This document shows positions 10,431 through 18,389 of a stretch of 42,120 bases of DNA, piece by piece. This DNA comes from Erythrobacter sp. (lineage in GTDB: Bacteria; Pseudomonadota; Alphaproteobacteria; Sphingomonadales; Sphingomonadaceae). Every line of letters starts with the position of its first letter. Position 1 is the first letter of the stretch. Made by a program: the position numbers and the translations under genes. The stretch lies in assembly GCA_002695185.1 (NCBI GenBank), contig NZOF01000165.1, forward strand, positions 1 through 42,120, written 5' to 3'. A model generated the notes under the pieces. It was not told the origin of the DNA and searched no databases. It saw only the letters and a list, made by a program, of their open reading frames with translations.

Positions 10431-11404
10431 TGCCTCTGCCCCTTACGGAAGGGATTCTCGATGCAGTATCTTCTAGGGATCGCGAATGTCTGGACGGCTG
10501 CGTCGAGATCGTAGACTTCTACGAACTCGGCCTCGCGCCTGAGGGCGTGTTCCACGGCCACCGTAACGATCCGACACACTCGCCCGAGATGACCGCCCGA
10601 TGCGGTTATGAGTGCCGTCAGACAATGCGGCTCGGCGATCGCCGAGGGTATCTCGAAGATCCCTGCCTTCCTAATTTCTTGATCGAGAGCACGACAGAAG
10701 TCGCGGAAATTTCTGCGATCGGTGCGAGAGCTGCGCTTGGCGGGAGACAGATCGAGAAGATCGCCAAGTCGGCCGGCGAGCTCGACGTTTTCCTCGAAGA
10801 ATTCCTTTGCCTTCTCGGTCCCGGCGAACACCACTGGGACGATGCCTGAATCGAGTAGTCCCTTGAGTTCGTCCGCGATTGCGAGCTTGTCCTTGCTCGC
10901 ACCCTTCAGGTGCTGGACCTCATCGACAATGAGCAGTTCGACCTTGCGCTCTTCGAAGGAGATCTCGAGGCGATCGCGCACGTCATCGGCATTGCCCTTG
11001 TTCCAGTTGGGGTCGCCAACCTTCTTCAGGATGCGCCGGATAAGCATGTTGAGTGTGCCGGCGACCTTCATCTCGATATAGACAACGCGATACGGATTGA
11101 TTGCACCGTCAGCGGTCGGGGTGGCATTGGTCTCCCTCGCGAGCCTTTTGAGTATCGTGGTTTTGCCCGCTCCGGTCTTCTCTACGACCGCACGGCCCTC
11201 GAAGGCTTCGCCGGTTCCGAGCATCGGGAGGCAGGATATCCGCAGGGTGTTGATCTTAGACCTGATCGCTCTGTGCTTGTCGTGAGGGACGTAGATGCCC
11301 TTGAGTGCGCCGAGTGCCTGCGCGCAGCGCTCATCGACCTCGTCGGTCAGCACGGGCTCCAGCCGACCCGTGGTCGGCTGGAGATTCGTCTGCACGGCGC
11401 TCAC
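10427..11404 (-). CDS. tnsC: TnsC/TniB-family AAA+ transposition ATPase
   Basis: A 325-aa AAA+ ATPase that links the target selector to the transposase and blocks repeat insertion (target immunity) in Tn7-like systems. Walker A is at residues 75-82 (EKTGAGKT), where the usual first Gly is Glu. Walker B is at 157-162 (LLIVDE) followed by VQHLK, the typical TniB signature. Sensor-1 and arginine-finger regions (VVFAGTEKAKEFF, LAGRLGDLL) follow in order. The start is GTG and overlaps the tnsB stop; the stop overlaps the tniQ start. This coupling indicates fixed stoichiometry with tnsB and tniQ. Confidence 0.92.
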   Translation of the reverse strand: MSAVQTNLQPTTGRLEPVLTDEVDERCAQALGALKGIYVPHDKHRAIRSKINTLRISCLPMLGTGEAFEGRAVVEKTGAGKTTILKRLARETNATPTADGAINPYRVVYIEMKVAGTLNMLIRRILKKVGDPNWNKGNADDVRDRLEISFEERKVELLIVDEVQHLKGASKDKLAIADELKGLLDSGIVPVVFAGTEKAKEFFEENVELAGRLGDLLDLSPAKRSSRTDRRNFRDFCRALDQEIRKAGIFEIPSAIAEPHCLTALITASGGHLGRVCRIVTVAVEHALRREAEFVEVYDLDAAVQTFAIPRRYCIENPFRKGQRQ

Positions 11405-13644
11405 CGGTCGTCCTCCGGAGGCAGGTCCTCGTCGACGATCGGCTCCTCTCGGCCGACCTCAGCATCATGCTCTTGCTCCTCATCCCCGAACACCCAATCG
11501 TCGTCGTCCAGCGCGGTTTCGATCGGGCCGTAATATCCTTCGGCTCGCGCAGGAGCTGGCTGGGACTTCCTTTTGTTCTCGCTCTTCGGGGTTACCCGGG
11601 GAAGACCATCGTCCCGCCTGTCGTTCTCGGAGGTTCGCTGGTCGACGCCTGGAAGATCGCCAATATTGTCAGTCTCGCGACCCCGCAGCTTCTTCACGCT
11701 CTCGGAGACATAGAGCGCGGCCATCTCGCCGCGGCGCTGGAAGGGCAGCTTGGGCGCCATCTCGTCGATCTCGCGAAGCGTCGCGGCACGCGAGGCGATC
11801 ATGTCTCGCTCGGTTTCGAATGCTTCCCCACGGCGCTTGGCAGCGCGACGATATACCTCATGCTCCCATTCGCTGAGGTTCTTCGTATAGAGCGGCCTGG
11901 TCGAGGGTAGCTCGATCCATTCCCGATCGACCTCGTCGAACACCTGGATGGTGTCGAGGTTGCCCGGGTTCCACCGGATCCTGACCTCTACTACGAGGTC
12001 TCCGCTATTACGCTCATAGGCCTTGTCGGTGCCGGCCATGTTGTCGAGGAGGCGCCCGCACTTGACGGCGTCACGCCAACGGAGCCGAAACTTCTCGATG
12101 CCGTTGCGGGTGAGCAAGGCCGTGGCGGTGCGTCCGATGATCCTGGCGAGCCTGGCACGGTCCTCGAAGACGGGAAGAGCACGCCTGCGGGCGTGTGCCG
12201 CCCATACCTCCGCGGGGGACCTGCCATCGAGGGACTTCTGCGGCGTCGAATTGTATTCTGCGACGAAGCGGGCGATGATCTTCCTCAACTGAGGGAGGGT
12301 GAGGCAGGCTTCCGCGACGGGATCGTAGTCAAGTTCCACGGCACGCTTTGGGTCGATGAGCGTCCCGGGAATGGTCCTAAGGCGCGTCTTGAGCGTTCCG
12401 AACCAGCGCTCCAACTTCGCTTTGGCGGTGGGCATCTCGATAGGAGGCATGAGGACCGTCATTCCTGCCTCTTCGAAGGACGGAAGGGTCGACGGACCGA
12501 TCAGCGTCTTCGCATTGTCCGGCAGGATCGCGGAGAACTTGCCCATGATCCATCCGAGAATAGGGAAACGCGCCAGCAGGTCCTCCGGAACCTCCGGGGG
12601 CGACACCGCGTCGAGGACCGCCTCTATCGATGTCTCCGACCTATCGGGCCCCGGATAGACGTGGAAGCCGACGATCGCGTGGGTCGCGAGGTCCATGAGC
12701 GCCACGATGCGCACGCGACAGGCTGGCAACTGCCAGTCATCGTCGAACACGATGGTCTGTTCGAGCATCGTTGCATCCATCAGACCGATCTCGAGCGGGA
12801 AGCTGGCAGTGGTGCCCTCACCCGAACCCTTGAACAGCTTGTCGGCGTGCTTCTTCCCGAACTTGGCCGCAACCGTGTCGTGACATTTGAGCCGCCGGAT
12901 GCGGTTGCGCATGGTCTGTTCGGAGAAGACCTTCAGCGGCGTCTCGCCGGGTTCGAGCCCTGCGTTGCGAGCGAGGATCTCCTCTTTCGCCTTCACGTGC
13001 GCGTTCCGGGCGCTCTCGTTGGGCGTGGCCCAATACCAGATGGCCCACTTGTCCACGATCTGGTCGACGCGTGGATCGAGTTGACTGACACCGGGGGTTC
13101 TTCCGCGCACGAAGATCATGTTCCACGCCGATCCCCTTCCCTTGAGCCATTCGCGGATCCATCTCTTCAGCGTCGATCCCGACGGGCGCTGCTTCCCTTC
13201 GTCGTCGGCGTGACTACCGAAACTGGCATTGAGCCATTCATCGAGGTCGTGGTCGGTGCGTGGCACCCCTGCCTCGTGAGCGCGGCCGCACAGACCGCGC
13301 CGCCAGCGGGCATCCGGGTCACGCTCTAGGAGCCGGTCGGGATCGAGCAGGTGGTCCCGCCCATCCATGCTGAAGGCTATCTCGATCGGTTCGACCGGAC
13401 GGACCTCGCCTGCGATGTAGCGCTCGCGCAGCCAATCCAACGTAGGTGAGATCGGTTCTCCGGACTTCTCGGACCTTATCTGTATGGGTGCCATCGTGAG
13501 CTGGTCGATGATCTCGAGCACGCCGTTATCATGGATCTTCTCGATCTTGACGTAGCGCCCCTTGATGTCGAGCAGCATACCCGCAGCGATGCCGACTGAC
13601 GCGAGCGGGTGGGGCCTTGTTTCCTTGATGTCATCGATGAACAT
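11401..13644 (-). CDS. tnsB: TnsB/TniA-family DDE transposase
   Basis: A 747-aa retroviral-integrase-fold transposase that binds the element ends and joins 3' ends to target DNA. The ATG at 13644 is chosen for its AAGGAAC ribosome site; sequence upstream in frame is low-complexity overlap with the preceding gene. The catalytic triad is Asp290 (GLMDATML), Asp376 (ILPDNAKT) and Glu412 (KLERWFGTL), with 35 residues between the second Asp and Glu, the classic DD35E. N-terminal DNA-binding domains occupy about residues 1-270. A beta-barrel and an acidic C-terminal tail (DDDDWVFGDEEQE) follow; in TnsB-type proteins the C-terminal tail contacts TnsC. It overlaps the small upstream gene by 14 bases and tnsC by 4. 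Confidence 0.95.
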   Translation of the reverse strand: MFIDDIKETRPHPLASVGIAAGMLLDIKGRYVKIEKIHDNGVLEIIDQLTMAPIQIRSEKSGEPISPTLDWLRERYIAGEVRPVEPIEIAFSMDGRDHLLDPDRLLERDPDARWRRGLCGRAHEAGVPRTDHDLDEWLNASFGSHADDEGKQRPSGSTLKRWIREWLKGRGSAWNMIFVRGRTPGVSQLDPRVDQIVDKWAIWYWATPNESARNAHVKAKEEILARNAGLEPGETPLKVFSEQTMRNRIRRLKCHDTVAAKFGKKHADKLFKGSGEGTTASFPLEIGLMDATMLEQTIVFDDDWQLPACRVRIVALMDLATHAIVGFHVYPGPDRSETSIEAVLDAVSPPEVPEDLLARFPILGWIMGKFSAILPDNAKTLIGPSTLPSFEEAGMTVLMPPIEMPTAKAKLERWFGTLKTRLRTIPGTLIDPKRAVELDYDPVAEACLTLPQLRKIIARFVAEYNSTPQKSLDGRSPAEVWAAHARRRALPVFEDRARLARIIGRTATALLTRNGIEKFRLRWRDAVKCGRLLDNMAGTDKAYERNSGDLVVEVRIRWNPGNLDTIQVFDEVDREWIELPSTRPLYTKNLSEWEHEVYRRAAKRRGEAFETERDMIASRAATLREIDEMAPKLPFQRRGEMAALYVSESVKKLRGRETDNIGDLPGVDQRTSENDRRDDGLPRVTPKSENKRKSQPAPARAEGYYGPIETALDDDDWVFGDEEQEHDAEVGREEPIVDEDLPPEDDR

Positions 13645-13957
13645 GGCCGAGTTCCTTTTCGTAGTGCTCGACCAGGCGGGCGTAGATTTCGCCCTTGTCG
13701 AGATCGGTTTCGCTCCAGAAGAGCAGGGAGAGTCCATCCGCGGTGAAGTCATTCTTCACGAGCGCGGAGCGATGTGCCTTGCGGCGGCGGACCGGAGCCG
13801 TGGCCACGGTTGAACGGGTCTCCGACCGGCGGGAACCGTCGCTGGGATTCATGGGGTTGATGTTGCGGTAGTGCTCTGGCGGCCCGATGGTGACATGGTC
13901 GCGAGCGACGGTGCTTCGGGCCATGGGGCGGCATGGCGAGCGTGCTCGGATCATCAT
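13631..13957 (-). CDS. Small overlapping gene between tnsA and tnsB (unknown, 108 aa)
   Basis: The roughly 310 bases between tnsA and tnsB are filled by one uninterrupted frame. Its ATG overlaps the tnsA stop (ATGATGA) and its end overlaps the tnsB start by 14 bases, the same coupling used between tnsB, tnsC and tniQ. The N-terminal half is basic and probably disordered (RSPCRPMARSTVARDHV, VRRRKAHRS). The C-terminal 40 residues look folded (FTADGLSLLFWSETDLDKG, YARLVEHYEKEL). I do not recognise a family. It could be a detached TnsA C-terminal domain, an assembly factor bridging TnsA and TnsB, or a leader for coupling. The start could also be at 13954 or 13924. That it is translated is inferred from the overlaps. 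Confidence 0.6.
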   Translation of the reverse strand: MMIRARSPCRPMARSTVARDHVTIGPPEHYRNINPMNPSDGSRRSETRSTVATAPVRRRKAHRSALVKNDFTADGLSLLFWSETDLDKGEIYARLVEHYEKELGHVHR

Positions 13958-14883
13958 GTGCCGAGCCCGGCGAAGAGGGAACGGTTCACGGGGACGGTTA
14001 CGTCGATGCTGTGGATATCGATGAACGGCCGAGGCATTGCCACGGGGAAGACGGTCGTATCGGCTTCCAACCGCCCGTCGAGTTCGAAGCCCAAGACCCT
14101 GTTGCACAGCATCGCGGCGGCGCGGCCGAGCGCGGCGCCGAGATTGGGGCCGAGCATGGGAACGAGGTCGCCCATTACACGGAGGTCACCGTCCGCCAGT
14201 CCTGCGCGGACCCGATTTTCCTGATCGGGCGAATAGTCCGTGAAGCGATGTTTGTAGACATAGTCTACGTTCTTCCGGCGCCTTCCAGATCCCCGAACGC
14301 AAGCCCCTGTCTCCCGATCGAACGTATACCCCGCCGCCGCCGAGGCGTCCTCCGCGATCGCGATCGTCGCCCGGTAGACCGGGTCGACGTAGAAGTAGGA
14401 TGCGCTGGTCTTCAGTTCGCTGATGACGATTCCGAGCCTGCTGTCGAGGTAGTGACAGTCCGGCGTGTAGAGCGAGCCATCCGGCAGTTCGAACACAAGC
14501 GACTGCATTGCGTGTTCGACGGCCGTATGGCTGACGACCAGATCCTTCACCTTTGCCAGTTCGTTCGGCCCGACCCCCGACATGCTGCGCCCCCCATGGG
14601 GATCTAGGCCGGAGAAACTTCCCAGCCGCTTCCTGTGGAATGTGATCGCCTGCAGCGGCTTGACCGATCTGATCCTCACGAGGGGATTTCCCTCGTCGTC
14701 ACACCGCAGCGTGCCTCGGGCCACAGCCTGGGTCAGGACGAAGGGCGCTCCCCGGTCGGCCCACGTGTCGTATCCCGGCGCCTCCTTACGACGGCTTTCG
14801 GGGCTCCGCGCGACGGTGACGGTATCGAGGAGATCGGGGATCTCGATCGCGGGTGTTTGCATCTCGTGATCAGGCATGTCCAT
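13954..14883 (-). CDS. tnsA: TnsA-family transposon endonuclease
   Basis: A 309-aa protein matching TnsA, the PD-(D/E)xK nuclease that cuts the 5' ends during Tn7-type cut-and-paste transposition. The core is at residues about 100-160: Glu123 (AVEHAMQSLVFE), Asp142 (LYTPDCHY) and Glu156-Leu-Lys158 (VISELKTS). This is the order expected for TnsA (E, D, then Q/E-x-K). A C-terminal region of about 130 residues may contact TnsC, as in Tn7. The GAGGAA ribosome site sits directly before the ATG. It heads the operon and is divergent from the gene at 14992. Having a TnsA implies full excision rather than replicative movement, if the residues are active. Confidence 0.87.
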   Translation of the reverse strand: MDMPDHEMQTPAIEIPDLLDTVTVARSPESRRKEAPGYDTWADRGAPFVLTQAVARGTLRCDDEGNPLVRIRSVKPLQAITFHRKRLGSFSGLDPHGGRSMSGVGPNELAKVKDLVVSHTAVEHAMQSLVFELPDGSLYTPDCHYLDSRLGIVISELKTSASYFYVDPVYRATIAIAEDASAAAGYTFDRETGACVRGSGRRRKNVDYVYKHRFTDYSPDQENRVRAGLADGDLRVMGDLVPMLGPNLGAALGRAAAMLCNRVLGFELDGRLEADTTVFPVAMPRPFIDIHSIDVTVPVNRSLFAGLGT

Positions 14884-14895
14884 TTCCTCACATAT

Positions 14896-14989
14896 TATTT
14901 GATGATGATTATTGAGGACATGATTTATGGGTCACGCTGTATTATGTCAACTCTATGCGTGCATATTTGATGACGGTTATACAGGACAT
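14896..14989. repeat. Pair of 26-bp direct repeats in the tnsA divergent promoter region
   Basis: Two copies, 14896-14921 and 14964-14989, start with tatttgatga and end with aggacat. They agree at 22 of 26 positions, and their starts are 68 bases apart. The first lies over the 5' leader of tnsA; the second ends two bases before the start of the divergent gene at 14992 and includes its AGGA ribosome site. They therefore sit where a protein could control both directions. Candidate binders are TnsB, or one of the two helix-turn-helix proteins at 14992 and 16666. No further copy was found by eye elsewhere in the window. Confidence 0.6.
14922..14950 (-). promoter_or_regulatory. tnsA: Candidate promoter of the tnsA operon
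   Basis: Read on the minus strand, a perfect -35 box TTGACA (14945-14950) is followed after 17 bases by TAAATC (14922-14927), a weaker -10. Transcription would begin about 30 bases before the tnsA start. The surrounding 100 bases are markedly AT-rich against GC-rich neighbours. One copy of a 26-base direct repeat lies between this promoter and tnsA, and the other lies just upstream of it. That arrangement would suit autorepression. Confidence 0.5.
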
Positions 14990-14991
14990 CC

Positions 14992-16164
14992 ATGGCTGAA
15001 GGACGGCAGAGCTGCGATCCCCGAGCCTCCAAGTGGTTGAAAAACTTATCGGACTCGGACGCCCTTCTTCTCAGGACGATGCCGGAGGATCGGCGTTCGG
15101 CCACTCTTCGCCGGTTGTCCGCCTTGCTGGCGTTGGATGAAGGAGCGGTCGGCGTGGTGGAAGCCGGAGAGGCAGCGGGGATGGCGCGCAGCGCATTTCA
15201 CAAGTTGAGGAAGCGGTGGGAGCGGAGTCCATCCATAGTCTCTGTCGCACCTTACGCGACACGTTCCGCCCGTGGCTCCGAAATCAGCCGCGCAAGCATT
15301 CGCGAAGTGGCATCCGGTGAGGATGGCGCTCACCCACCCCTGTTGGGTCTTGTGCGCGAAATTCTCCTGAACGACGGATCGATGTCGAACGGTCAGGTGG
15401 CCAGGTTCGTTCGAGACGCCGACCCCGACGCTCCCGAACAGCAGACATTGGTCAAGCTTGTGCGCAGGATGCGGCAGGAGCTGTCGTTGCTGCCCGAAGC
15501 CCTGCAGAAGAGCTACGGACGCCGTCTGCTGGTCGACCTATGCGCTCTCGGTATCATCGTTGCCGGGACCGAACCTGCCGAGGTGCCGCTCGCCGGCTTT
15601 GTCGTCGATCAAGCAAGTGGATTGGTGCTGGCGGCCAAGGTGGCACGGCGAGAAGAAATGTGGACGGCGCTGGAAGGAGCGATCAGGAAAGCTAGAACCG
15701 TCCTGAGGGAGGATGGACTCGATGTGGTTCGAGAAACCGATGGAGTGGCGACAGTCGTCGCCCCGGACATATCCTTGGAGGCGGCGAAGGGCTTTAGGTC
15801 ACGCGTTGCGCCGATCGCCTATATCGCGAGCGGCGAACGTCGCTTCGGGCAGCGCTTGGTCTCCGTCGTGGGTCGCAAGATTGGGCGGATCGAGCTCAAG
15901 TCGGCTTATACGATGCCCCACACCGGCGTGCCCGGAAAGATCGAGGGGCCGTTCACGGTTCCGATGTCCATGGAGGACATCGAAGCCCTCGTCGAAGCTG
16001 AGATCCGCCATTGGAACGAGCCGATCCTGGCCCGTATCCGAAGCTCTGGGCTGGACACCGTATCGCCTGGAAGAGATCGGGGTTCGATCGACGCAACCCT
16101 TGCGCTAATCGAGGCCCAGCTTTCGTCCGTTCAGCCCTCGGCAGGTTCGGGTCCAGCCGCGTGA
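14992..16164 (+). CDS. HTH plus degenerate transposase-like (RNase H-fold) protein, paralogue 1
   Basis: A 390-aa protein divergent from tnsA. Residues about 40-77 form a helix-turn-helix (EAGEAAGMARSAFHKLRKRW), and a second helical domain is at about 115-162. Then comes a stretch shaped like the first strands of an integrase core (RRLLVDLCALGIIVAG, VPLAGFVVDQASGLVLAAKV), with Asp182 where the first catalytic Asp would be. The expected closing motif with a catalytic Glu (as in TnsB KLERWFGTL) is absent; the matching region reads GQRLVSVVGRKIGRI. The same architecture occurs in the protein at 16666-17601. It could be a regulator or an accessory end-binding or target-binding factor for the Tn7-like element. 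The fold is inferred by eye and needs a profile search; the function is unknown. Confidence 0.7.
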   Translation: MAEGRQSCDPRASKWLKNLSDSDALLLRTMPEDRRSATLRRLSALLALDEGAVGVVEAGEAAGMARSAFHKLRKRWERSPSIVSVAPYATRSARGSEISRASIREVASGEDGAHPPLLGLVREILLNDGSMSNGQVARFVRDADPDAPEQQTLVKLVRRMRQELSLLPEALQKSYGRRLLVDLCALGIIVAGTEPAEVPLAGFVVDQASGLVLAAKVARREEMWTALEGAIRKARTVLREDGLDVVRETDGVATVVAPDISLEAAKGFRSRVAPIAYIASGERRFGQRLVSVVGRKIGRIELKSAYTMPHTGVPGKIEGPFTVPMSMEDIEALVEAEIRHWNEPILARIRSSGLDTVSPGRDRGSIDATLALIEAQLSSVQPSAGSGPAA

Positions 16165-16298
16165 TCCGGGGCGCCTCGTAGGCGAAAGGCTTTTCGCTGT
16201 ATCGTCAGGCCCTCCCGAGGGCGAGGTCCACTCGGTCGTGGTCCCCACGAAGGCCTCATCCGACGACGTGGGTTGCGCTGTTGCCTCTTTTACCTCGG

Positions 16299-16577
16299 TC
16301 AGTCCTTTGCCCTGCTTCTCCCGTCAGTGGTAAGCGCCCAGGCTTTCCAGATCGCTCCAAGGACATCCACGACACCCATCAGGATCAGGATGGGCGGTGC
16401 CAAGCCGGAGACGACGAACCCCGTGAAGAACACGGGAACCGCCAGTCGACCGTAGACGGTTGCGCGAAAGAAGGCCCTCACGTCCTGCAGAGCCATCATC
16501 CCGTAGTAGAACCCCAGGATCATCGTCAGCATACCTTCGACACGGATCCAGGCCGTCGTAGATTTTTCCGCACTCAA
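16299..16577 (-). CDS. Small integral membrane protein, unknown
   Basis: A 92-aa hydrophobic protein with two to three membrane segments (about residues 14-32, 44-62 and 60-78), including PVFFTGFVVSGLAPPILIL and MGVVDVLGAIWKAWAL, and a short charged tail (GRSRAKD). The longest frame begins at a TTG at 16577 with a GGGAGAGG about 11 bases upstream; an ATG at 16535 (MLTMILGFY) is an alternative start. It lies 88 bases downstream of the gene at 16666-17601 on the same strand and may share its transcript. No family is recognised. The orderly alternation of hydrophobic and charged stretches supports it being a real gene. Confidence 0.5.
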   Translation of the reverse strand: MSAEKSTTAWIRVEGMLTMILGFYYGMMALQDVRAFFRATVYGRLAVPVFFTGFVVSGLAPPILILMGVVDVLGAIWKAWALTTDGRSRAKD

Positions 16578-16665
16578 AGTTTGTCCCGGCCTCTCCCTCG
16601 ACCAACCCGACGAGCCGCTGCGCGGCCTTTTCGGGACTGATGGTGATCAGGTATTGATCGTATGG

Positions 16666-17601
16666 CTAACGGCGGCGGGATCGGGCGCGCATCAGCCTCC
16701 CACGCAGGATCTTCGCCGCCTCGTCGAGCGTCATGGGCGGGATCTCTTGCAATGGGCGATCCATCGCCTTCACCGAAATCACCTTGATCGGATGGCCGGC
16801 GAGAAAGCGACCGACCGTAGAAAGGATCGAGCGGCCATTGCCCCTTCTGCGGAATGCGCCTGCGTCTCTGCCTGCCGTGCCAGGGGGTTCGGCCAAGCCC
16901 TCGATGGTTATTCCGGCACCTGCCACCATCTCCTCGACGGCGCGCCAGCACCTGTCGGATTCTCGATCCACTAACACCACGCTACCAGGTTCGAATGCGT
17001 CATTGGCGATGGCGTCCAGCAGCGCGTGTTTGGCGCCGTGCGCTCCATGCATTTCCAATCCGAGATGCACACCAACTGGCGTCGAGACCTTCCGATCGAC
17101 GACCAGTGTCGCAACGGGACGGACGATGTCTCCGTTATCCGCGACGACAGGAACGTCCCAGAGACACCTATCGACGAAATGGCTGACGTCCGGCATCGCC
17201 GGAACCGAGCCTTTCCGGAGCCTGCGAAGATGATTGCCGATCGTCTGGTCGGTGGGAAGGTCAATATCGCGTCCTGCCGCCGCCTGTCGCACGAGGAATA
17301 TGATGTCTCCTGCTCGCGCGCCGGGATTCTGCGCAGCGACCTGGCTGATCAGCTTTGACAAGGTGGGGTCAACAGCGTGGCTACGTCTGCGATGCCGGGC
17401 ACCGGGTAGCTTGGCGGCATCTCGGTGGAGGTTCCAGGCCTTCACCAGACCATAGAAGGCGCTGGGGCTCATCCCGATGCCTTCAGCCTCGCGCTTGGCT
17501 GTGGCGCGGCCAGGATTGGCGTTGAACCTTTCGATTGCCTCTAACCGCCTGAGTATCTCTCCGCGTCGGTGAGGATCGATGTCCGTCAGGTCGTAACCCA
17601 T
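16666..17601 (-). CDS. HTH plus degenerate transposase-like (RNase H-fold) protein, paralogue 2
   Basis: A 311-aa protein with a strong AGGAGAGG ribosome site before its ATG. It parallels the protein at 14992-16164 throughout: a helix-turn-helix at about residues 33-58 (AEGIGMSPSAFYGLVKAW), a second helical domain to about residue 130 (LVRQAAAGRDI, IGNHLRRLRKG), then an integrase-like core. In the core, LWDVPVV (Asp149) and VRPVATLVVDRKVSTPVGVH match the first strands, and VVLVDRESD (Asp212) sits where the second catalytic Asp would be. The third acid is missing: the helix that should carry Glu reads RSILSTVGRFLAG. Both paralogues end with a similar segment (IPPMTLDEAAKIL here, VPMSMEDIEALVE in the other). 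It is probably non-catalytic. The role is unknown; association with the tns operon is by position. Confidence 0.7.
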   Translation of the reverse strand: MGYDLTDIDPHRRGEILRRLEAIERFNANPGRATAKREAEGIGMSPSAFYGLVKAWNLHRDAAKLPGARHRRRSHAVDPTLSKLISQVAAQNPGARAGDIIFLVRQAAAGRDIDLPTDQTIGNHLRRLRKGSVPAMPDVSHFVDRCLWDVPVVADNGDIVRPVATLVVDRKVSTPVGVHLGLEMHGAHGAKHALLDAIANDAFEPGSVVLVDRESDRCWRAVEEMVAGAGITIEGLAEPPGTAGRDAGAFRRRGNGRSILSTVGRFLAGHPIKVISVKAMDRPLQEIPPMTLDEAAKILRGRLMRARSRRR

Positions 17602-18170
17602 TATTTTTCCTCTCCTTAGTTAAACTCCCACGTCACTTTTCCTCCAGTGCGCCCTCACACGTTCTGCTCTCGGTGCAGGTTCGTGACTTCAAGGTGCGGG
17701 AATGGTGGAGCGAGTCCGCCGCGGCCTCTCGCGGTCCGTCTCGCGCTTCATCAGGCTAGGTCACTAGGCGTCGTCCGATAGGGTGAGGCCGTGTCCTCAC
17801 AGGATTGGTAAGAAGTTCGACTGTCGTTCTCGCGGCGGCGTTCGTGCCCAGGCGAAAGCCCGCCTATCCGGCTTGCGGGCATCGCTGCCCGCGAACTCGA
17901 CGGCTCCCGGTCCGCCGGCCATCCTTGCCTCACGGCAGGCGCGATCACGGCGAGAAACGCACCGGTCGAGTTGATCGGCCCTCCCACTGGCGTCGGGCGT
18001 CACGGGCATGTCCTGTTGACAGGCCCTCGCGATGCGAGGGGTTTCGACCGACTCTGCAGGAGACGAGCGAACAGGCGCATTGTGTGTTTTGCCGAGGTCC
18101 GGCGATCTATCCTGTGCTATGGTGCGCGGAGGTTGGGCCGATCGGTCGGACCGGTATTGGGGAGGCACGA
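17602..18170. other. 569-base stretch without a convincing gene
   Basis: Frames here give arginine- and proline-rich translations with no recognisable motif. One strong hairpin is visible at 17873-17894: a 7-base perfect stem (gcgggca / tgcccgc) with loop tcgc, extendable by two pairs. It has no T-run, so it is not a typical terminator. The leftmost 40 bases carry the ribosome site of the divergent gene that starts at 17601. The rightmost part should carry the promoter of the gene at 18171, but no clear boxes stand out. A structured RNA or decayed gene remains possible. Confidence 0.4.
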
Positions 18171-18386
18171 ATGGCGCTGAGGGAGTGGGCCGATCGCAAA
18201 AGCGGAGGACGGCATTGCCACCGCGCGCGCGCCACGCAGGCTGAGCCGCGTCAGCCGACAAGGGTTGAGATTTACTACGCCAATTGCACGGCGGCGCGCG
18301 CTGCAGGAGCGGCTCCTGTTCGTAGGGGGGACCCGGGCTACGCCCGCCATCTCGATCGGGATGGCGACGGCGTCGGGTGCGAGTAG
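18171..18386 (+). CDS. Small Excalibur-domain protein
   Basis: A 71-aa protein whose C-terminal half matches the Excalibur calcium-binding motif: YYANCTAARAAGAAPV, then GDPGYA, then LDRDGDGVGCE. The DxDxDG loop and the two cysteines are conserved as in the family. The ATG at 18171 has a GGAG ribosome site 6 bases upstream and gives a compact protein; longer in-frame translation upstream is arginine-rich and lacks similarity. No signal peptide is seen, although Excalibur domains are often extracellular. It is followed after 3 bases by the DUF4236 protein, so the two are very probably co-translated. Both domains can occur together in single proteins, which supports a shared, unknown function. 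Confidence 0.75.
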   Translation: MALREWADRKSGGRHCHRARATQAEPRQPTRVEIYYANCTAARAAGAAPVRRGDPGYARHLDRDGDGVGCE

Positions 18387-18389
18387 GGC

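Noticed and set aside
10427..11404. A defective TnsC because the first Walker A Gly is Glu
   Set aside because: The rest of the loop (TGAGKT) and Walker B (LLIVDE) are intact, and the first position varies in P-loop ATPases, so loss of activity is not implied.
8556..17601. A CRISPR-associated transposon
   Set aside because: Tn7-like genes are present, but no cas genes and no repeat-spacer array were seen anywhere in the window.
17797..18261. A 154-aa minus-strand frame in the gap before the Excalibur gene
   Set aside because: The translation is rich in Arg, Pro and Ala as expected of antisense GC-rich DNA, has no motif, and overlaps the well-supported Excalibur start.
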